Assembly: GCA_937890875.1 (NCBI GenBank)
Contig: CALAEB010000474.1
Span: 1-9,529 of the forward strand
Direction of reading: 5' to 3'
DNA: 9,529 nt
From: an uncultured Anaerolineaceae bacterium
GTDB taxonomy: Bacteria; Chloroflexota; Anaerolineae; Anaerolineales; Anaerolineaceae
Part shown: piece by piece, positions 1 through 6,205 of the stretch
Layout: the number at the start of each line of letters is the position of its first letter
Numbering within the stretch: the stretch's first letter is position 1
Made by a program: the position numbers and the translations under genes
The notes under the pieces: generated by a model
What the model saw: the letters and a program-made list of their open reading frames with translations, nothing else
Told to the model about the DNA's origin: nothing
Database searches by the model: none

Positions 1-1
1 A

Positions 2-154
2 AGCAGTCTGCGCGTCTTTATCAACGATACGTTTTTATATGAAACGACGGATGTTATCCTGAAAGAAGGGAGCATCGGTGTCACCGCCCGTTCCAGAGGA
101 TTCTCTCCGCTGACCATCGCCTTTTCGAACTTCGAGTTGTATGCGGTTGAGTGA
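2..154 (+). CDS. 3' end of an upstream gene, possibly a beta-sandwich (LamG/DUF1080-like) C-terminus
   Basis: An open frame enters from the left edge and gives 50 residues before a TGA at 152-154. The peptide is rich in alternating hydrophobic residues, with GSIGVTARSR in its middle and FSNFELYAVE at the end. This pattern (a G-x-IGV strand, then a strand ending in an F-x-NFELY-type motif) is typical of the last strands of concanavalin-like or 3-keto-disaccharide-hydrolase (DUF1080) sandwiches, often found at the end of secreted or membrane-anchored proteins. That assignment rests on one short segment and is tentative. The other two + frames are closed near the window start. No hairpin with a T tract follows, so no intrinsic terminator is visible before the AT-rich region. 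The start and full function lie outside the window. Confidence 0.6.
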   Translation, partial: SSLRVFINDTFLYETTDVILKEGSIGVTARSRGFSPLTIAFSNFELYAVE

Positions 155-280
155 GGCGCAAAACCGGAAGATGTTAAAATGCTCACAATTTCCTGATATT
201 TTTTCCAAAGCGAAAACTCTTTAATTTTTTAATGCAATTTGAATTAGTATTATTTTTTTTCTTATCCACTGGTTCTCTCT

Positions 281-285
281 GGAGG
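281..285 (+). promoter_or_regulatory. Ribosome binding site that sets the start of the HARE-HTH gene
   Basis: GGAGG lies six bases upstream of the ATG at 292. The frame stays open back to an ATG at 232, but that start has only A/T-rich sequence upstream and would add 20 residues that do not belong to the HARE domain. I therefore choose 292. Confidence 0.8.
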
Positions 286-291
286 TTTAAA

Positions 292-1230
292 ATGCGAGAC
301 AGAAATATGACTTTCCTTGAATTGGCGTATGAAACCTTGAAAAAAGCACAAGTCCCGTTAAGTTCAGAAGGTATATGGGAGAAAGCCAAAGAATATGGTT
401 ATCAAGAATTTGTGAAAACAGTTGGGAAGACGCCAGTAAATACTTTGTCCGCAAGAATTTATGTTGATATCAGAGATAATCCTTCTACAAAGTTTAAACA
501 ATTTAGTCAACGCCCCGCACTTTTTACACTCATTGACATGCCAGCAGACGAAGGCACTATAACTGAACCTGTAGAGAAACGAAAGAACTATCGGGAACGG
601 GATTGGCATCCATTGTTGTCTAGTTTTGTAATAGGGGATTCTCATTTTAAATGCTATACGAAAACCATTTTTCATGAGAAATCTAAGAAACTCAAAAAAG
701 GTGAAACAGAATGGCTCCATCCAGATATGGTTGGCATTTTTTTCCCTTTCAAAGATTTTTCTCAAGAAACAAATGACTTGATTCATGCTTTTAACGAAAA
801 TGAATTTAGATTATTTTCGTTTGAATTGAAAATCAATATCGATTTTCTAAATATTCGGGAGTATTATTTCCAAGCCGTGTCAAATTCCAGTTGGGCGAAT
901 GAAGGGTATCTTGTCGCTGCAGAATATCAGGATGATCCGGATTTGAAACAGGAAATGTTTCGATTAGCCAACTCATTTGGCATTGGGTTTATTCGATTAA
1001 ATATTGCGAACATAGAACAAAGCGAAATAATTGTTCCTGCGAAAACAAAAAATAGTTTGGACTGGGAAACGATCAATCGACTTTCAGAAATGAATAATAA
1101 TTTCTCTGATTTTATTCAAACGGTAGTAAAAGATATCAATGCGAAAGAAGTACGCAATCCCCGGAATTATGATGAAACTTTTTCCGACGAGAATAAATTA
1201 GCTGAGTATATTCAACAAAAGGGATTGTAA
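292..1230 (+). CDS. HARE-HTH domain protein of the HrgA/COG2958 type with a PD-(D/E)XK-like motif
   Basis: The product is 312 residues. Residues about 6-81 match the HARE-HTH winged helix: TFLELAYETLKKA, a PLSSEGIWEKA helix, then GKTPVNTLSARIYVDI and a closing ALFTLID strand. This domain occurs in eukaryotic ASXL/HB1 proteins and RNA polymerase delta, and in bacteria it is joined to restriction-type domains. Residues about 100-265 resemble the HrgA/COG2958 body (RERDWHPLL, EYYFQAVSNSSWANEGYLV). Within it I see HPDMVG (P144, D145) and FSFELK (E178, K180), spaced like a PD-(D/E)XK nuclease core, with a YFQAV helix after it. HrgA is known from Helicobacter pylori, where it replaces a restriction gene. 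A role in DNA recognition or cleavage is inferred. The gene is markedly AT-rich (two 60-base samples give 32% and 23% GC, against 68% for one in the neighbouring dipeptidase gene), which suggests recent acquisition. No methylase or other partner is in view. Confidence 0.8.
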   Translation: MRDRNMTFLELAYETLKKAQVPLSSEGIWEKAKEYGYQEFVKTVGKTPVNTLSARIYVDIRDNPSTKFKQFSQRPALFTLIDMPADEGTITEPVEKRKNYRERDWHPLLSSFVIGDSHFKCYTKTIFHEKSKKLKKGETEWLHPDMVGIFFPFKDFSQETNDLIHAFNENEFRLFSFELKINIDFLNIREYYFQAVSNSSWANEGYLVAAEYQDDPDLKQEMFRLANSFGIGFIRLNIANIEQSEIIVPAKTKNSLDWETINRLSEMNNNFSDFIQTVVKDINAKEVRNPRNYDETFSDENKLAEYIQQKGL

Positions 1231-1270
1231 TAATTTCTCTTTCTTTAATTTGGCAGTTTTTTTGTATTTG

Positions 1271-1735
1271 CTAAGAGTCCGACGGCGAAATCATCATGAT
1301 CAGCCCGATGGCAATGATCGCCTCTCCCAGGATGACGCCTGCCGATTGCAGGGGACCGAAAAACGGGACACTGGGGAGCTGATGCGAACCGAAGCCGAAT
1401 ACATCGGCCATACCGGTGAACACCGTGATCACAAAACCGGTCCCGACCAGCCGCAGTCCGAAATCAGCGGTCAGTGAGACACTGCCTTTCGACCAGAAAC
1501 ACATTAGGGAGATATAGCCCCCGATGCAGATGATCCCGATACCGACGATGAAAGCGGCCGTCTGAACGAAGCCGATCACCGGGCTGCGGTCCAGCCCGAA
1601 CATGGAAGGCCTGGCGCCCAGCAGCAGCAGCAGATAACCGGCGATGGTCGTTATTAAACCGACCCGCAGTCGTTTTGAAGAATGCGGCACATAATTCCCT
1701 GTGTCGTTTTTTTCCGTTTTTTCGCTCTGTTTCAT
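1271..1735 (-). CDS. Small four-helix integral membrane protein, function unknown
   Basis: The product is 154 residues: a polar N-terminus (about 1-22, MKQSEKTEKN then KRLR), then four hydrophobic segments at about 25-41, 54-80, 92-112 and 128-149, ending in a short polar PSDS tail. Conserved-looking loop motifs are ARPSMFGLDRSPVIGF between helices 1 and 2, and DVFGFGSHQLPSVPFFGP between helices 3 and 4. I believe similar uncharacterised proteins occur in Anaerolineae, but I know no function. The start at 1735 is preferred over an in-frame ATG at 1765, because it overlaps the dipeptidase stop as ATGA (1732-1735) and has AAAGGG at 1743-1748, seven bases away. It is the second gene of an operon and should be translationally coupled to the dipeptidase. 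It ends with TAG at the edge of the AT-rich island, and no terminator hairpin is visible downstream. Confidence 0.78.
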   Translation of the reverse strand: MKQSEKTEKNDTGNYVPHSSKRLRVGLITTIAGYLLLLLGARPSMFGLDRSPVIGFVQTAAFIVGIGIICIGGYISLMCFWSKGSVSLTADFGLRLVGTGFVITVFTGMADVFGFGSHQLPSVPFFGPLQSAGVILGEAIIAIGLIMMISPSDS

Positions 1736-2823
1736 TGAAATGCCCTTTCTAAGATGCGGCACCAATTTCCGTGAAAAATATTTCCGATATCTTCCTGAGG
1801 ATACCCGCGTTCGGCCAGGATGCTTTCCAGCTTTTGCAGGTCGCTGATGTCATTCATCTCTTCCGGGATGTTCGGAAACCCAAATCCGCCGTCAGAATCG
1901 GTCCCGATTGCGGCATGCCGGGAATTTCCGGCGATTTGGCAGATATGGTCAATATGGTTCGAAAGTGTCTGCAGGGTTACCCGGCTTCGCGGATCACCGT
2001 CGTTCCATTCCGTATCCAGAAATCCGTTAAACGGCAATACGCCCATCACGCCGTCCCGCTCGACCAGACGGGCGATCGTTTCATCCGCAAAATGCCGCTC
2101 ATTCGGCGGATTTTTTAATAAAGCCCGGCAATTGCAGTGACTGGCGATGACAATGCCTTCGTAACGGTCCAGTGCTTCGTTTGCGCTCTGCGTGTTCATA
2201 TGCGCCGTATCCAAAACAAACCGCTTTTCCGCCATAACGGACAGCAATTCGCGCCCTTCCGGCGTGAAACGCCGGGTTGTGTTTACGAAAGCCCCGCCGC
2301 ACCAGCGGCCGCCTTCCCAAACCGGGCCGATGATCCGCATTCCGCGCCCGTAGTATTCATCCAGATCACTGAAATCCCGCAGACTCTCCGCGCCTTCCCA
2401 CAGGATAACCAAGCCGACCGGGCAGGTCTGCCCCGGCGATCCGGCTGTTGGCTCCTGCCAGGCCTCGATGGTTTCCCGGAGTTCGGGTTTTGAACGGATC
2501 AATCTGAATTTTTCCGGGTGCTGTTCCTGCCAGCGATGATAAAAGTCCAACTGGGTCAGAACGGAACGGTGGCATTCGTCAGCCGTGTCATAAGACGTGC
2601 CGATCCGTTTCGGTCCGGTCCGATGTGCGGGCGGTTCCAGAAAAACTGTGCAGAATACGATTCCGACCTTGCCTTTTTGCAGTTCCGGCCAGCCCACGGT
2701 CGCCTGATGATCGGAGTTATCCGGTTCCCGCCTGCGGATTTCGGCTACCGGAAGCGTGTAGTCCCGCTGTTTCTCCAATGATTCATATGCGAAATCGATG
2801 TGTCCGTCAACAATAAAAGTCAT
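1732..2823 (-). CDS. Dipeptidase, peptidase family M19 (membrane/renal dipeptidase type)
   Basis: The product is 363 residues, a normal length for bacterial M19 zinc dipeptidases, which hydrolyse dipeptides (often including those with a D-residue) in a TIM-barrel amidohydrolase fold. The metal ligands expected for the family are all visible: H8 and D10 in DGHID, E143 in LWEGAESL, H208 in LDTAHM, H229 in IASHCNCRAL, and D309 in IGTDSDGG. The family's C-terminal helix motif G-N-x-x-R is at GNWCR. No signal peptide is present, so the enzyme is probably cytoplasmic, unlike the GPI-anchored mammalian form. The ATG at 2821-2823 has AAAAGGGA at 2829-2836, five bases upstream. It heads a two-gene operon with the four-helix membrane protein. 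The physiological substrate cannot be read from sequence; cell-wall dipeptide recycling is one possibility. Confidence 0.92.
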   Translation of the reverse strand: MTFIVDGHIDFAYESLEKQRDYTLPVAEIRRREPDNSDHQATVGWPELQKGKVGIVFCTVFLEPPAHRTGPKRIGTSYDTADECHRSVLTQLDFYHRWQEQHPEKFRLIRSKPELRETIEAWQEPTAGSPGQTCPVGLVILWEGAESLRDFSDLDEYYGRGMRIIGPVWEGGRWCGGAFVNTTRRFTPEGRELLSVMAEKRFVLDTAHMNTQSANEALDRYEGIVIASHCNCRALLKNPPNERHFADETIARLVERDGVMGVLPFNGFLDTEWNDGDPRSRVTLQTLSNHIDHICQIAGNSRHAAIGTDSDGGFGFPNIPEEMNDISDLQKLESILAERGYPQEDIGNIFHGNWCRILERAFQ

Positions 2824-2849
2824 TCCGGTCCCTTTTCTGATTTCTTTTC

Positions 2850-2880
2850 ATTATACGCCAAATAAGATCCTGCCCGCCAA
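2850..2880 (-). promoter_or_regulatory. Probable promoter of the dipeptidase operon, with direct repeats
   Basis: On the - strand a perfect -10 TATAAT lies at 2855-2850, about 27 bases upstream of the dipeptidase start codon. The best -35 is TTGGCG at 2880-2875, with a long 19-base spacer, so the -35 match is weak and an activator may be needed. Two near-identical direct repeats on the + strand, CGCCAAATAA at 2856-2865 and CGCCAAAATAA at 2875-2885, cover the spacer and the -35. They sit about two helical turns apart, as expected for a dimeric regulator site. Confidence 0.5.
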
Positions 2881-2920
2881 AATAACAGCTCGGCGGCAAT
2901 TCAGATTTTGAAAAAATCTC

Positions 2921-2958
2921 TTCGTTGTTGTTTTGTATCTGCGCAAAACAACAACGAA
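2921..2958. repeat. Perfect 15-bp inverted repeat with an 8-base loop
   Basis: TTCGTTGTTGTTTTG at 2921-2935 and its exact reverse complement at 2944-2958 are separated by TATCTGCG. No T tract follows on either strand, so it is not a canonical terminator. It lies upstream of the dipeptidase promoter and about 255 bases from the ferritin-VIT start. It could be an operator, a cruciform site, or an RNA hairpin in a long leader. Confidence 0.75.
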
Positions 2959-3148
2959 ATTACCTTCTGTATTTGGGAAGAAAATCGGAAGTGCGAATTT
3001 CTGCGTCAAAACAGCGGTTCTGCCGTAAGCCAAAATCTTGATCTGGGTGTCAAACGTCGGAAGGACAAACACCTCCTTTGCGTAATTAATATGTTTGATC
3101 CCCCAACCATTCTTGGGAATTCTGTCATGTATTCCGGATTTTTTGCAC

Positions 3149-3168
3149 TATGATTAAAGCAGAATCAT
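3149..3168 (+). promoter_or_regulatory. Possible -10 element and operator of the ferritin-VIT gene
   Basis: TATGAT at 3149-3154 is a reasonable -10, but no good -35 is found 16-18 bases upstream. Overlapping it is a palindrome, ATGATT-(AAAGCAG)-AATCAT at 3150-3168. It is 19 bp long, the length of Fur- and DtxR-type metal boxes, though it does not match a consensus I know. An iron-responsive operator would suit the downstream gene; this is inference. Confidence 0.35.
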
Positions 3169-3213
3169 TTTCGTAATGTGTAATGTGAATGTATTCTGAA
3201 AGGGGGGAAAAGA

Positions 3214-4095
3214 ATGGAAAAGCAGTACAGCGCACAGACATTGGATTTGCTGTTAAACTTCCAGAAGATGGAAGAAAACGGCAGCGCGATTTATTACCGC
3301 ATTGCAGAGCGTGAGAAAAATGCGGAAAACAGAGCGATTTTGCTGCGGATTGCCAGTGAAGAAAAAAAACATGCGGATATTTGGAAACAGCATACCGGAA
3401 AATCGGTCCAACCCAGCCGTTTCCAAATCTTCTGGTATACTCTGCTCAGCTACATTCTGGGATATACCTTTGTCATAAAATTGATGGAAAAGTCCGAAAC
3501 GGTCGGCAAAGAAGCGCTGCGAGCGGTTGAAGCGGATTTTCCGGAAGCGCGGATCATCATGGATCAGGAGCAGGAGCATGAAGAACGGCTGATCCAAATT
3601 TTGGATGAAGAGCGGCTGCAGTATATCGGTTCCATGGTTCTGGGGCTGAACGATGCGTTGGTTGAATTGACCGGGACTATCGCCGGCCTGACTTTCGCGC
3701 TGGCGAATACCCGGCTGGTTGCATTATCCGGCATTATCACCGGCGTTTCCGCCACCCTTTCGATGGCGGCCTCCAACTATCTGGCGGAGCGTGCGAACGG
3801 AAACCAAAAGGCGTTGAAATCCAGCCTTTACACCGGAGCGGCATATTTGATTACTGTGGTACTGCTGGTGCTTCCTTTTTTGCTGTTGCCGTCCGATATG
3901 TATCTGGCAGCGCTGATCATCATGCTCATAACGGTCATTCTTATTATCTTCTGTTTTACGTATTACATTTCTGTAGCGAAATCGCTGCCGTTCTTCCAGC
4001 GTTTCGGTGAAATGGCGCTGATCAGCCTTGGCGTGGCGCTGATATCTTTTTTCATCGGTCTGATTGCCAAAAGAGTTTTGGGAATTGATGTGTAA
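3214..4095 (+). CDS. Ferritin-like domain fused to a VIT1/CCC1 transporter (MbfA-like)
   Basis: The product is 293 residues. Residues about 5-135 form a rubrerythrin/ferritin-like four-helix domain with the expected di-iron ligands: E20 or E21 in QKMEENG, E50-x-x-H53 in SEEKKH, E92 or E95 in LMEKSE, and E119-x-x-H122 in QEQEHEER. Residues about 136-293 form a VIT1/CCC1 Fe/Mn transporter domain, starting with the hallmark VLGLNDALVELTGTIAGLTFA (D147), then hydrophobic segments at about 168-190, 205-226, 229-252 and 266-286. This matches membrane-bound ferritin MbfA, known in alpha-proteobacteria as an iron exporter protecting against iron and peroxide stress. The ATG has AGGGGGG at 3201-3207, six bases upstream. 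A glutathione peroxidase gene follows 98 bases later on the same strand. Direction of transport (export or sequestration) and metal choice are inferred. Confidence 0.9.
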   Translation: MEKQYSAQTLDLLLNFQKMEENGSAIYYRIAEREKNAENRAILLRIASEEKKHADIWKQHTGKSVQPSRFQIFWYTLLSYILGYTFVIKLMEKSETVGKEALRAVEADFPEARIIMDQEQEHEERLIQILDEERLQYIGSMVLGLNDALVELTGTIAGLTFALANTRLVALSGIITGVSATLSMAASNYLAERANGNQKALKSSLYTGAAYLITVVLLVLPFLLLPSDMYLAALIIMLITVILIIFCFTYYISVAKSLPFFQRFGEMALISLGVALISFFIGLIAKRVLGIDV

Positions 4096-4193
4096 CCACG
4101 GGCAGCAACTGAATTGTGGAACAGGGATCTGCCACAGGGTAATCAGAGGAACCGAAATATAAAATAAAAAAAATTGAAGAGGATGAATATAAA

Positions 4194-4733
4194 ATGAAAA
4201 TCTATGATTTTACTGCAAAAGACAATCGCGGCAATGATGTTTCCTTGTCCGCATATGAGGGAAAAGTGATCCTGGTTGTTAACACGGCAACACAGTGCGG
4301 ACTTACTCCGCAATATAAGGCGCTCGAAGAATTGTATGAAAAATATCGCGAGCAGGGACTCGAAATTCTTGATTTTCCCTGTAATCAATTCAAAGGGCAG
4401 GCTCCGGGCACGGATGAAGAGATCGACAGCTTCTGCCAGCTGAATTACAATACAAAATTTCCCCGCTTTTCCAAAATCGATGTGAATGGAGATCAGGCGC
4501 ATCCGTTATATGTGTGGCTCAAAGAGCAGGCGCCTGTGGACAAAGGGGACGACGCCTCTGAGGCGTTTGACAGGAAAATTAAGCTTCTCAATCTGTTTGC
4601 GAAACCCGGCGACATCAAATGGAATTTCGGTAAGTTTTTGATCGACAAGTCCGGGCAGGTTGCCGAGCGTTTTTCTCCAGGATACACGCCCGATAAACTT
4701 GCTCCGGATATTGAAGCCTTGCTGGCTGCCTGA
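4194..4733 (+). CDS. gpx: Glutathione peroxidase family protein (Cys-type, probably thioredoxin-dependent)
   Basis: The product is 179 residues, full length for bacterial Gpx with a thioredoxin fold, which reduces hydrogen peroxide and organic or lipid hydroperoxides. The catalytic tetrad is visible: C35 in NTATQCGLTPQY, Q69 in FKGQAPG, and W143-N144 in KWNFGKF. The FPCNQF signature is at 61-66. The peroxidatic residue is a TGC cysteine codon, not selenocysteine. A second cysteine at C81 (SFCQLN) is spaced 46 residues from C35, as in yeast Gpx3 (C36/C82), pointing to a two-cysteine mechanism recycled by thioredoxin rather than glutathione. No signal peptide is seen, so it acts in the cytoplasm. 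AAGAGG at 4177-4182 is an acceptable but distant (11 bases) ribosome binding site. It lies 98 bases after the ferritin-VIT gene with no clear promoter between, so cotranscription is likely. Confidence 0.94.
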   Translation: MKIYDFTAKDNRGNDVSLSAYEGKVILVVNTATQCGLTPQYKALEELYEKYREQGLEILDFPCNQFKGQAPGTDEEIDSFCQLNYNTKFPRFSKIDVNGDQAHPLYVWLKEQAPVDKGDDASEAFDRKIKLLNLFAKPGDIKWNFGKFLIDKSGQVAERFSPGYTPDKLAPDIEALLAA

Positions 4734-4783
4734 CACCTTTCAGCGGCAGCGTTTCGAAATATGACAGAAAGAGAGATATTCCG

Positions 4784-4819
4784 CGGTTCTCCTGTTTCCC
4801 TCAGGAAACGGGAGAACCG
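4784..4819 (+). repeat. 16-bp hairpin downstream of gpx
   Basis: CGGTTCTCCTGTTTCC at 4784-4799 pairs with 4804-4819 across the loop CTCA; the only imperfection is one T opposite G, a G-U wobble in RNA. No T run follows, so it is not a standard terminator by itself. It may stabilise the 3' end of the gpx message. Confidence 0.65.
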
Positions 4820-4888
4820 TAAAGCGGTCATTTTCGAGCATTTACTTTTGGCACACTGATTATATTTTAAGTAATGTTTCAGCAATCA

Positions 4889-4922
4889 AAAAAGCCGCGC
4901 GATTTTTATCGCGCGGCTTTTT
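4889..4922. terminator. Bidirectional intrinsic terminator between gpx and the S1 gene
   Basis: AAAAAGCCGCGCGAT at 4889-4903 and its exact reverse complement at 4908-4922 form a perfect stem with a TTTT loop. The GC-rich core is flanked by an A run on one side and a T run on the other, so it should end transcription from both the gpx (+) and S1 (-) sides. It lies 30 bases beyond the S1 stop codon. Confidence 0.93.
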
Positions 4923-4951
4923 AAATCATACTTAATCTGACGCTGAGGAAA

Positions 4952-6166
4952 TTACTTTTCTTCAGCGGCTTCTTTCTCGGCAGCTTCGAAATCACTGTCC
5001 AGCAGCGATTGCCAATCCATATCCGCATATGCCATTGAGTCGACCCGGCGGACGGACAAGCCGATCCGGTGATTTTCCGGATCAATCTTGATCACGCGCA
5101 GCGTCAGTTTTTCGCCTTCTTTGAGGACTTCTTTGGCATGTTCAATCCGTTTTTCGCTGATTTCGGAAATATGGATCAACCCTTCGATATCATCATCCAG
5201 TTTTGCGAATGCGCCGAATTTTGTCAGCCGGGTAATGGTTCCTTCAACCAGCTGCCCGACCTGATATTTTGAAACGCGTTCGCCCCACGGATCTTCCTGC
5301 GTCTGGCGGATGGAAAGACCGATGCGTTTCTTTTCTTTATCTACGCTGATCACTTTCACTTTGACTTCCTGCCCGATCTCCAGCGCTTCGCTCGGATGTT
5401 TGATATGATCCCAGGAAATTTCGGAGAGGTGGACAAGGCCGTCCGCGCCGCTGATATTAATAAACGCGCCGAAATCCGCCAGGCTGGTCACCCGGCCTGT
5501 CCGGATATCGCCTTCGTTCAAATTATCGATGACGCGTTCTTTCAATGTTTCGCGTGTTTCCGTGCTGGCTGCCCGTTCAGACAGGATCAGCCGGCGGCGT
5601 TCACGATCCACTTCAATCACACAGACTTTAACCGGGTCATCGATCATTTTGCTCCAGCGCTGTTCCGGTGTGTCCCCGGTCATCGCAGCGCGGCGGGAGA
5701 GGCTGATCTGCGAAGCAGGAATAAAGCCGCGAATCGTCTCCAGATCGACAATCAAACCGCCTTTGTTATACCCGGAAATTTTGCTTTCAAAAGGTTGCTT
5801 GGAAGCCAGCAGTTCTTCCGCTTTTTTCCAGCTTTCTTCTTCACGCGCCCGCATATAAGAAAGAACCAGATTCCCGTTTGAATCTTCGGGATTAAGAATA
5901 TACACACTGATTTCCTGATCGACACTCAGCTTATCTCGTTCAGCCTTGGGAATCGATTCGAGTTCTTTCCCGGAAATGATGCCTTCAGATTTCGTGCCAA
6001 CATTGACCAAAATCTGGTCCTGGGTAATACTGGCGATAACTCCTTGACGAGTTTCACCCTGACGGGGGAAATCAATATTGATGCCCTTTAACTCTAACAG
6101 GGATTCCATGTTGTCATCGGGGTCAAGGTTTACCCCCTGTTCATTAGGGGAGACGATAGGTTCCAT
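4952..6166 (-). CDS. rpsA: Ribosomal protein S1 homologue with four S1 RNA-binding domains
   Basis: The product is 404 residues with four S1 (OB-fold) repeats at about 36-106, 122-199, 217-290 and 303-376. Domains 3 and 4 are the most canonical, each with an FGAF core (DFGAFINI, KFGAFAKL) and a GL-(V/I)-H-(L/I)-SEIS motif. Domain 2 has the GGLIVDL...GFIPASQIS pattern typical of the second repeat in ribosomal S1. An acidic tail (DSDFEAAEKEAAEEK) ends the protein. Bacterial S1 helps the 30S subunit bind and unfold mRNA leaders; four-domain forms are common outside Proteobacteria, which have six. The frame is open to an ATG at 6250, but a near-consensus promoter lies inside that extension, so I choose the ATG at 6166 (MEPIVSPNEQ). 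Its Shine-Dalgarno is poor: GGAG is 16 bases away. It is a single-gene unit ended by the terminator at 4889-4922. Confidence 0.92.
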   Translation of the reverse strand: MEPIVSPNEQGVNLDPDDNMESLLELKGINIDFPRQGETRQGVIASITQDQILVNVGTKSEGIISGKELESIPKAERDKLSVDQEISVYILNPEDSNGNLVLSYMRAREEESWKKAEELLASKQPFESKISGYNKGGLIVDLETIRGFIPASQISLSRRAAMTGDTPEQRWSKMIDDPVKVCVIEVDRERRRLILSERAASTETRETLKERVIDNLNEGDIRTGRVTSLADFGAFINISGADGLVHLSEISWDHIKHPSEALEIGQEVKVKVISVDKEKKRIGLSIRQTQEDPWGERVSKYQVGQLVEGTITRLTKFGAFAKLDDDIEGLIHISEISEKRIEHAKEVLKEGEKLTLRVIKIDPENHRIGLSVRRVDSMAYADMDWQSLLDSDFEAAEKEAAEEK

Positions 6167-6205
6167 AATTTTTGTTCTTTTTCTCCAACAAGAAAGGTTA
6201 TAAAC

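Larger units (their letters stand above)
2824..3213. other. Divergent intergenic region between the dipeptidase operon and the ferritin-VIT gene
   Basis: This 390-base gap separates two divergently transcribed units. It holds the dipeptidase -10 and its direct repeats (2850-2885), a short A/T inverted repeat (AGATTTT/AAAATCT, 2903-2919), a perfect 15-bp inverted repeat (2921-2958), an imperfect repeat of TCTGCG-CAAAACA (2938-2950 and 3000-3013), and a palindrome just upstream of the ferritin-VIT gene (3150-3168). Two short open frames cross it but lack a usable ribosome binding site or recognisable family features, so I call no gene here. Confidence 0.6.

Noticed and set aside
232..291. Longer N-terminus for the HARE-HTH protein from an ATG at 232
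   Set aside because: No ribosome binding site precedes it, while GGAGG sits six bases before the ATG at 292, and the added residues are not part of the domain.
1736..1765. Longer N-terminus for the four-helix protein from an ATG at 1765
   Set aside because: The ATG at 1735 has AAAGGG at good spacing and an ATGA overlap with the dipeptidase stop, a classic coupled start.
1250..2781. Long + strand open frames opposite the dipeptidase and membrane protein genes
   Set aside because: They are shadows of the - strand genes: compositionally driven, with no ribosome binding sites or family motifs.
2851..3153. Short open frames on both strands in the dipeptidase/ferritin-VIT gap (- strand 2851-3072, + strand 2908-3153)
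   Set aside because: The - strand one starts with a GTG that abuts its Shine-Dalgarno-like sequence with no spacing and runs over the dipeptidase -10. The + strand one starts at a TTG and crosses the inverted repeat. Neither resembles a family.
4115..4136. Small inverted repeat TGTGG/CCACA between the ferritin-VIT and gpx genes, considered as a terminator
   Set aside because: The stem is only five pairs with a 12-base loop and no T tract.
4296..4298. Selenocysteine at the Gpx active site
   Set aside because: The codon is TGC (cysteine), not TGA, and the frame is intact.
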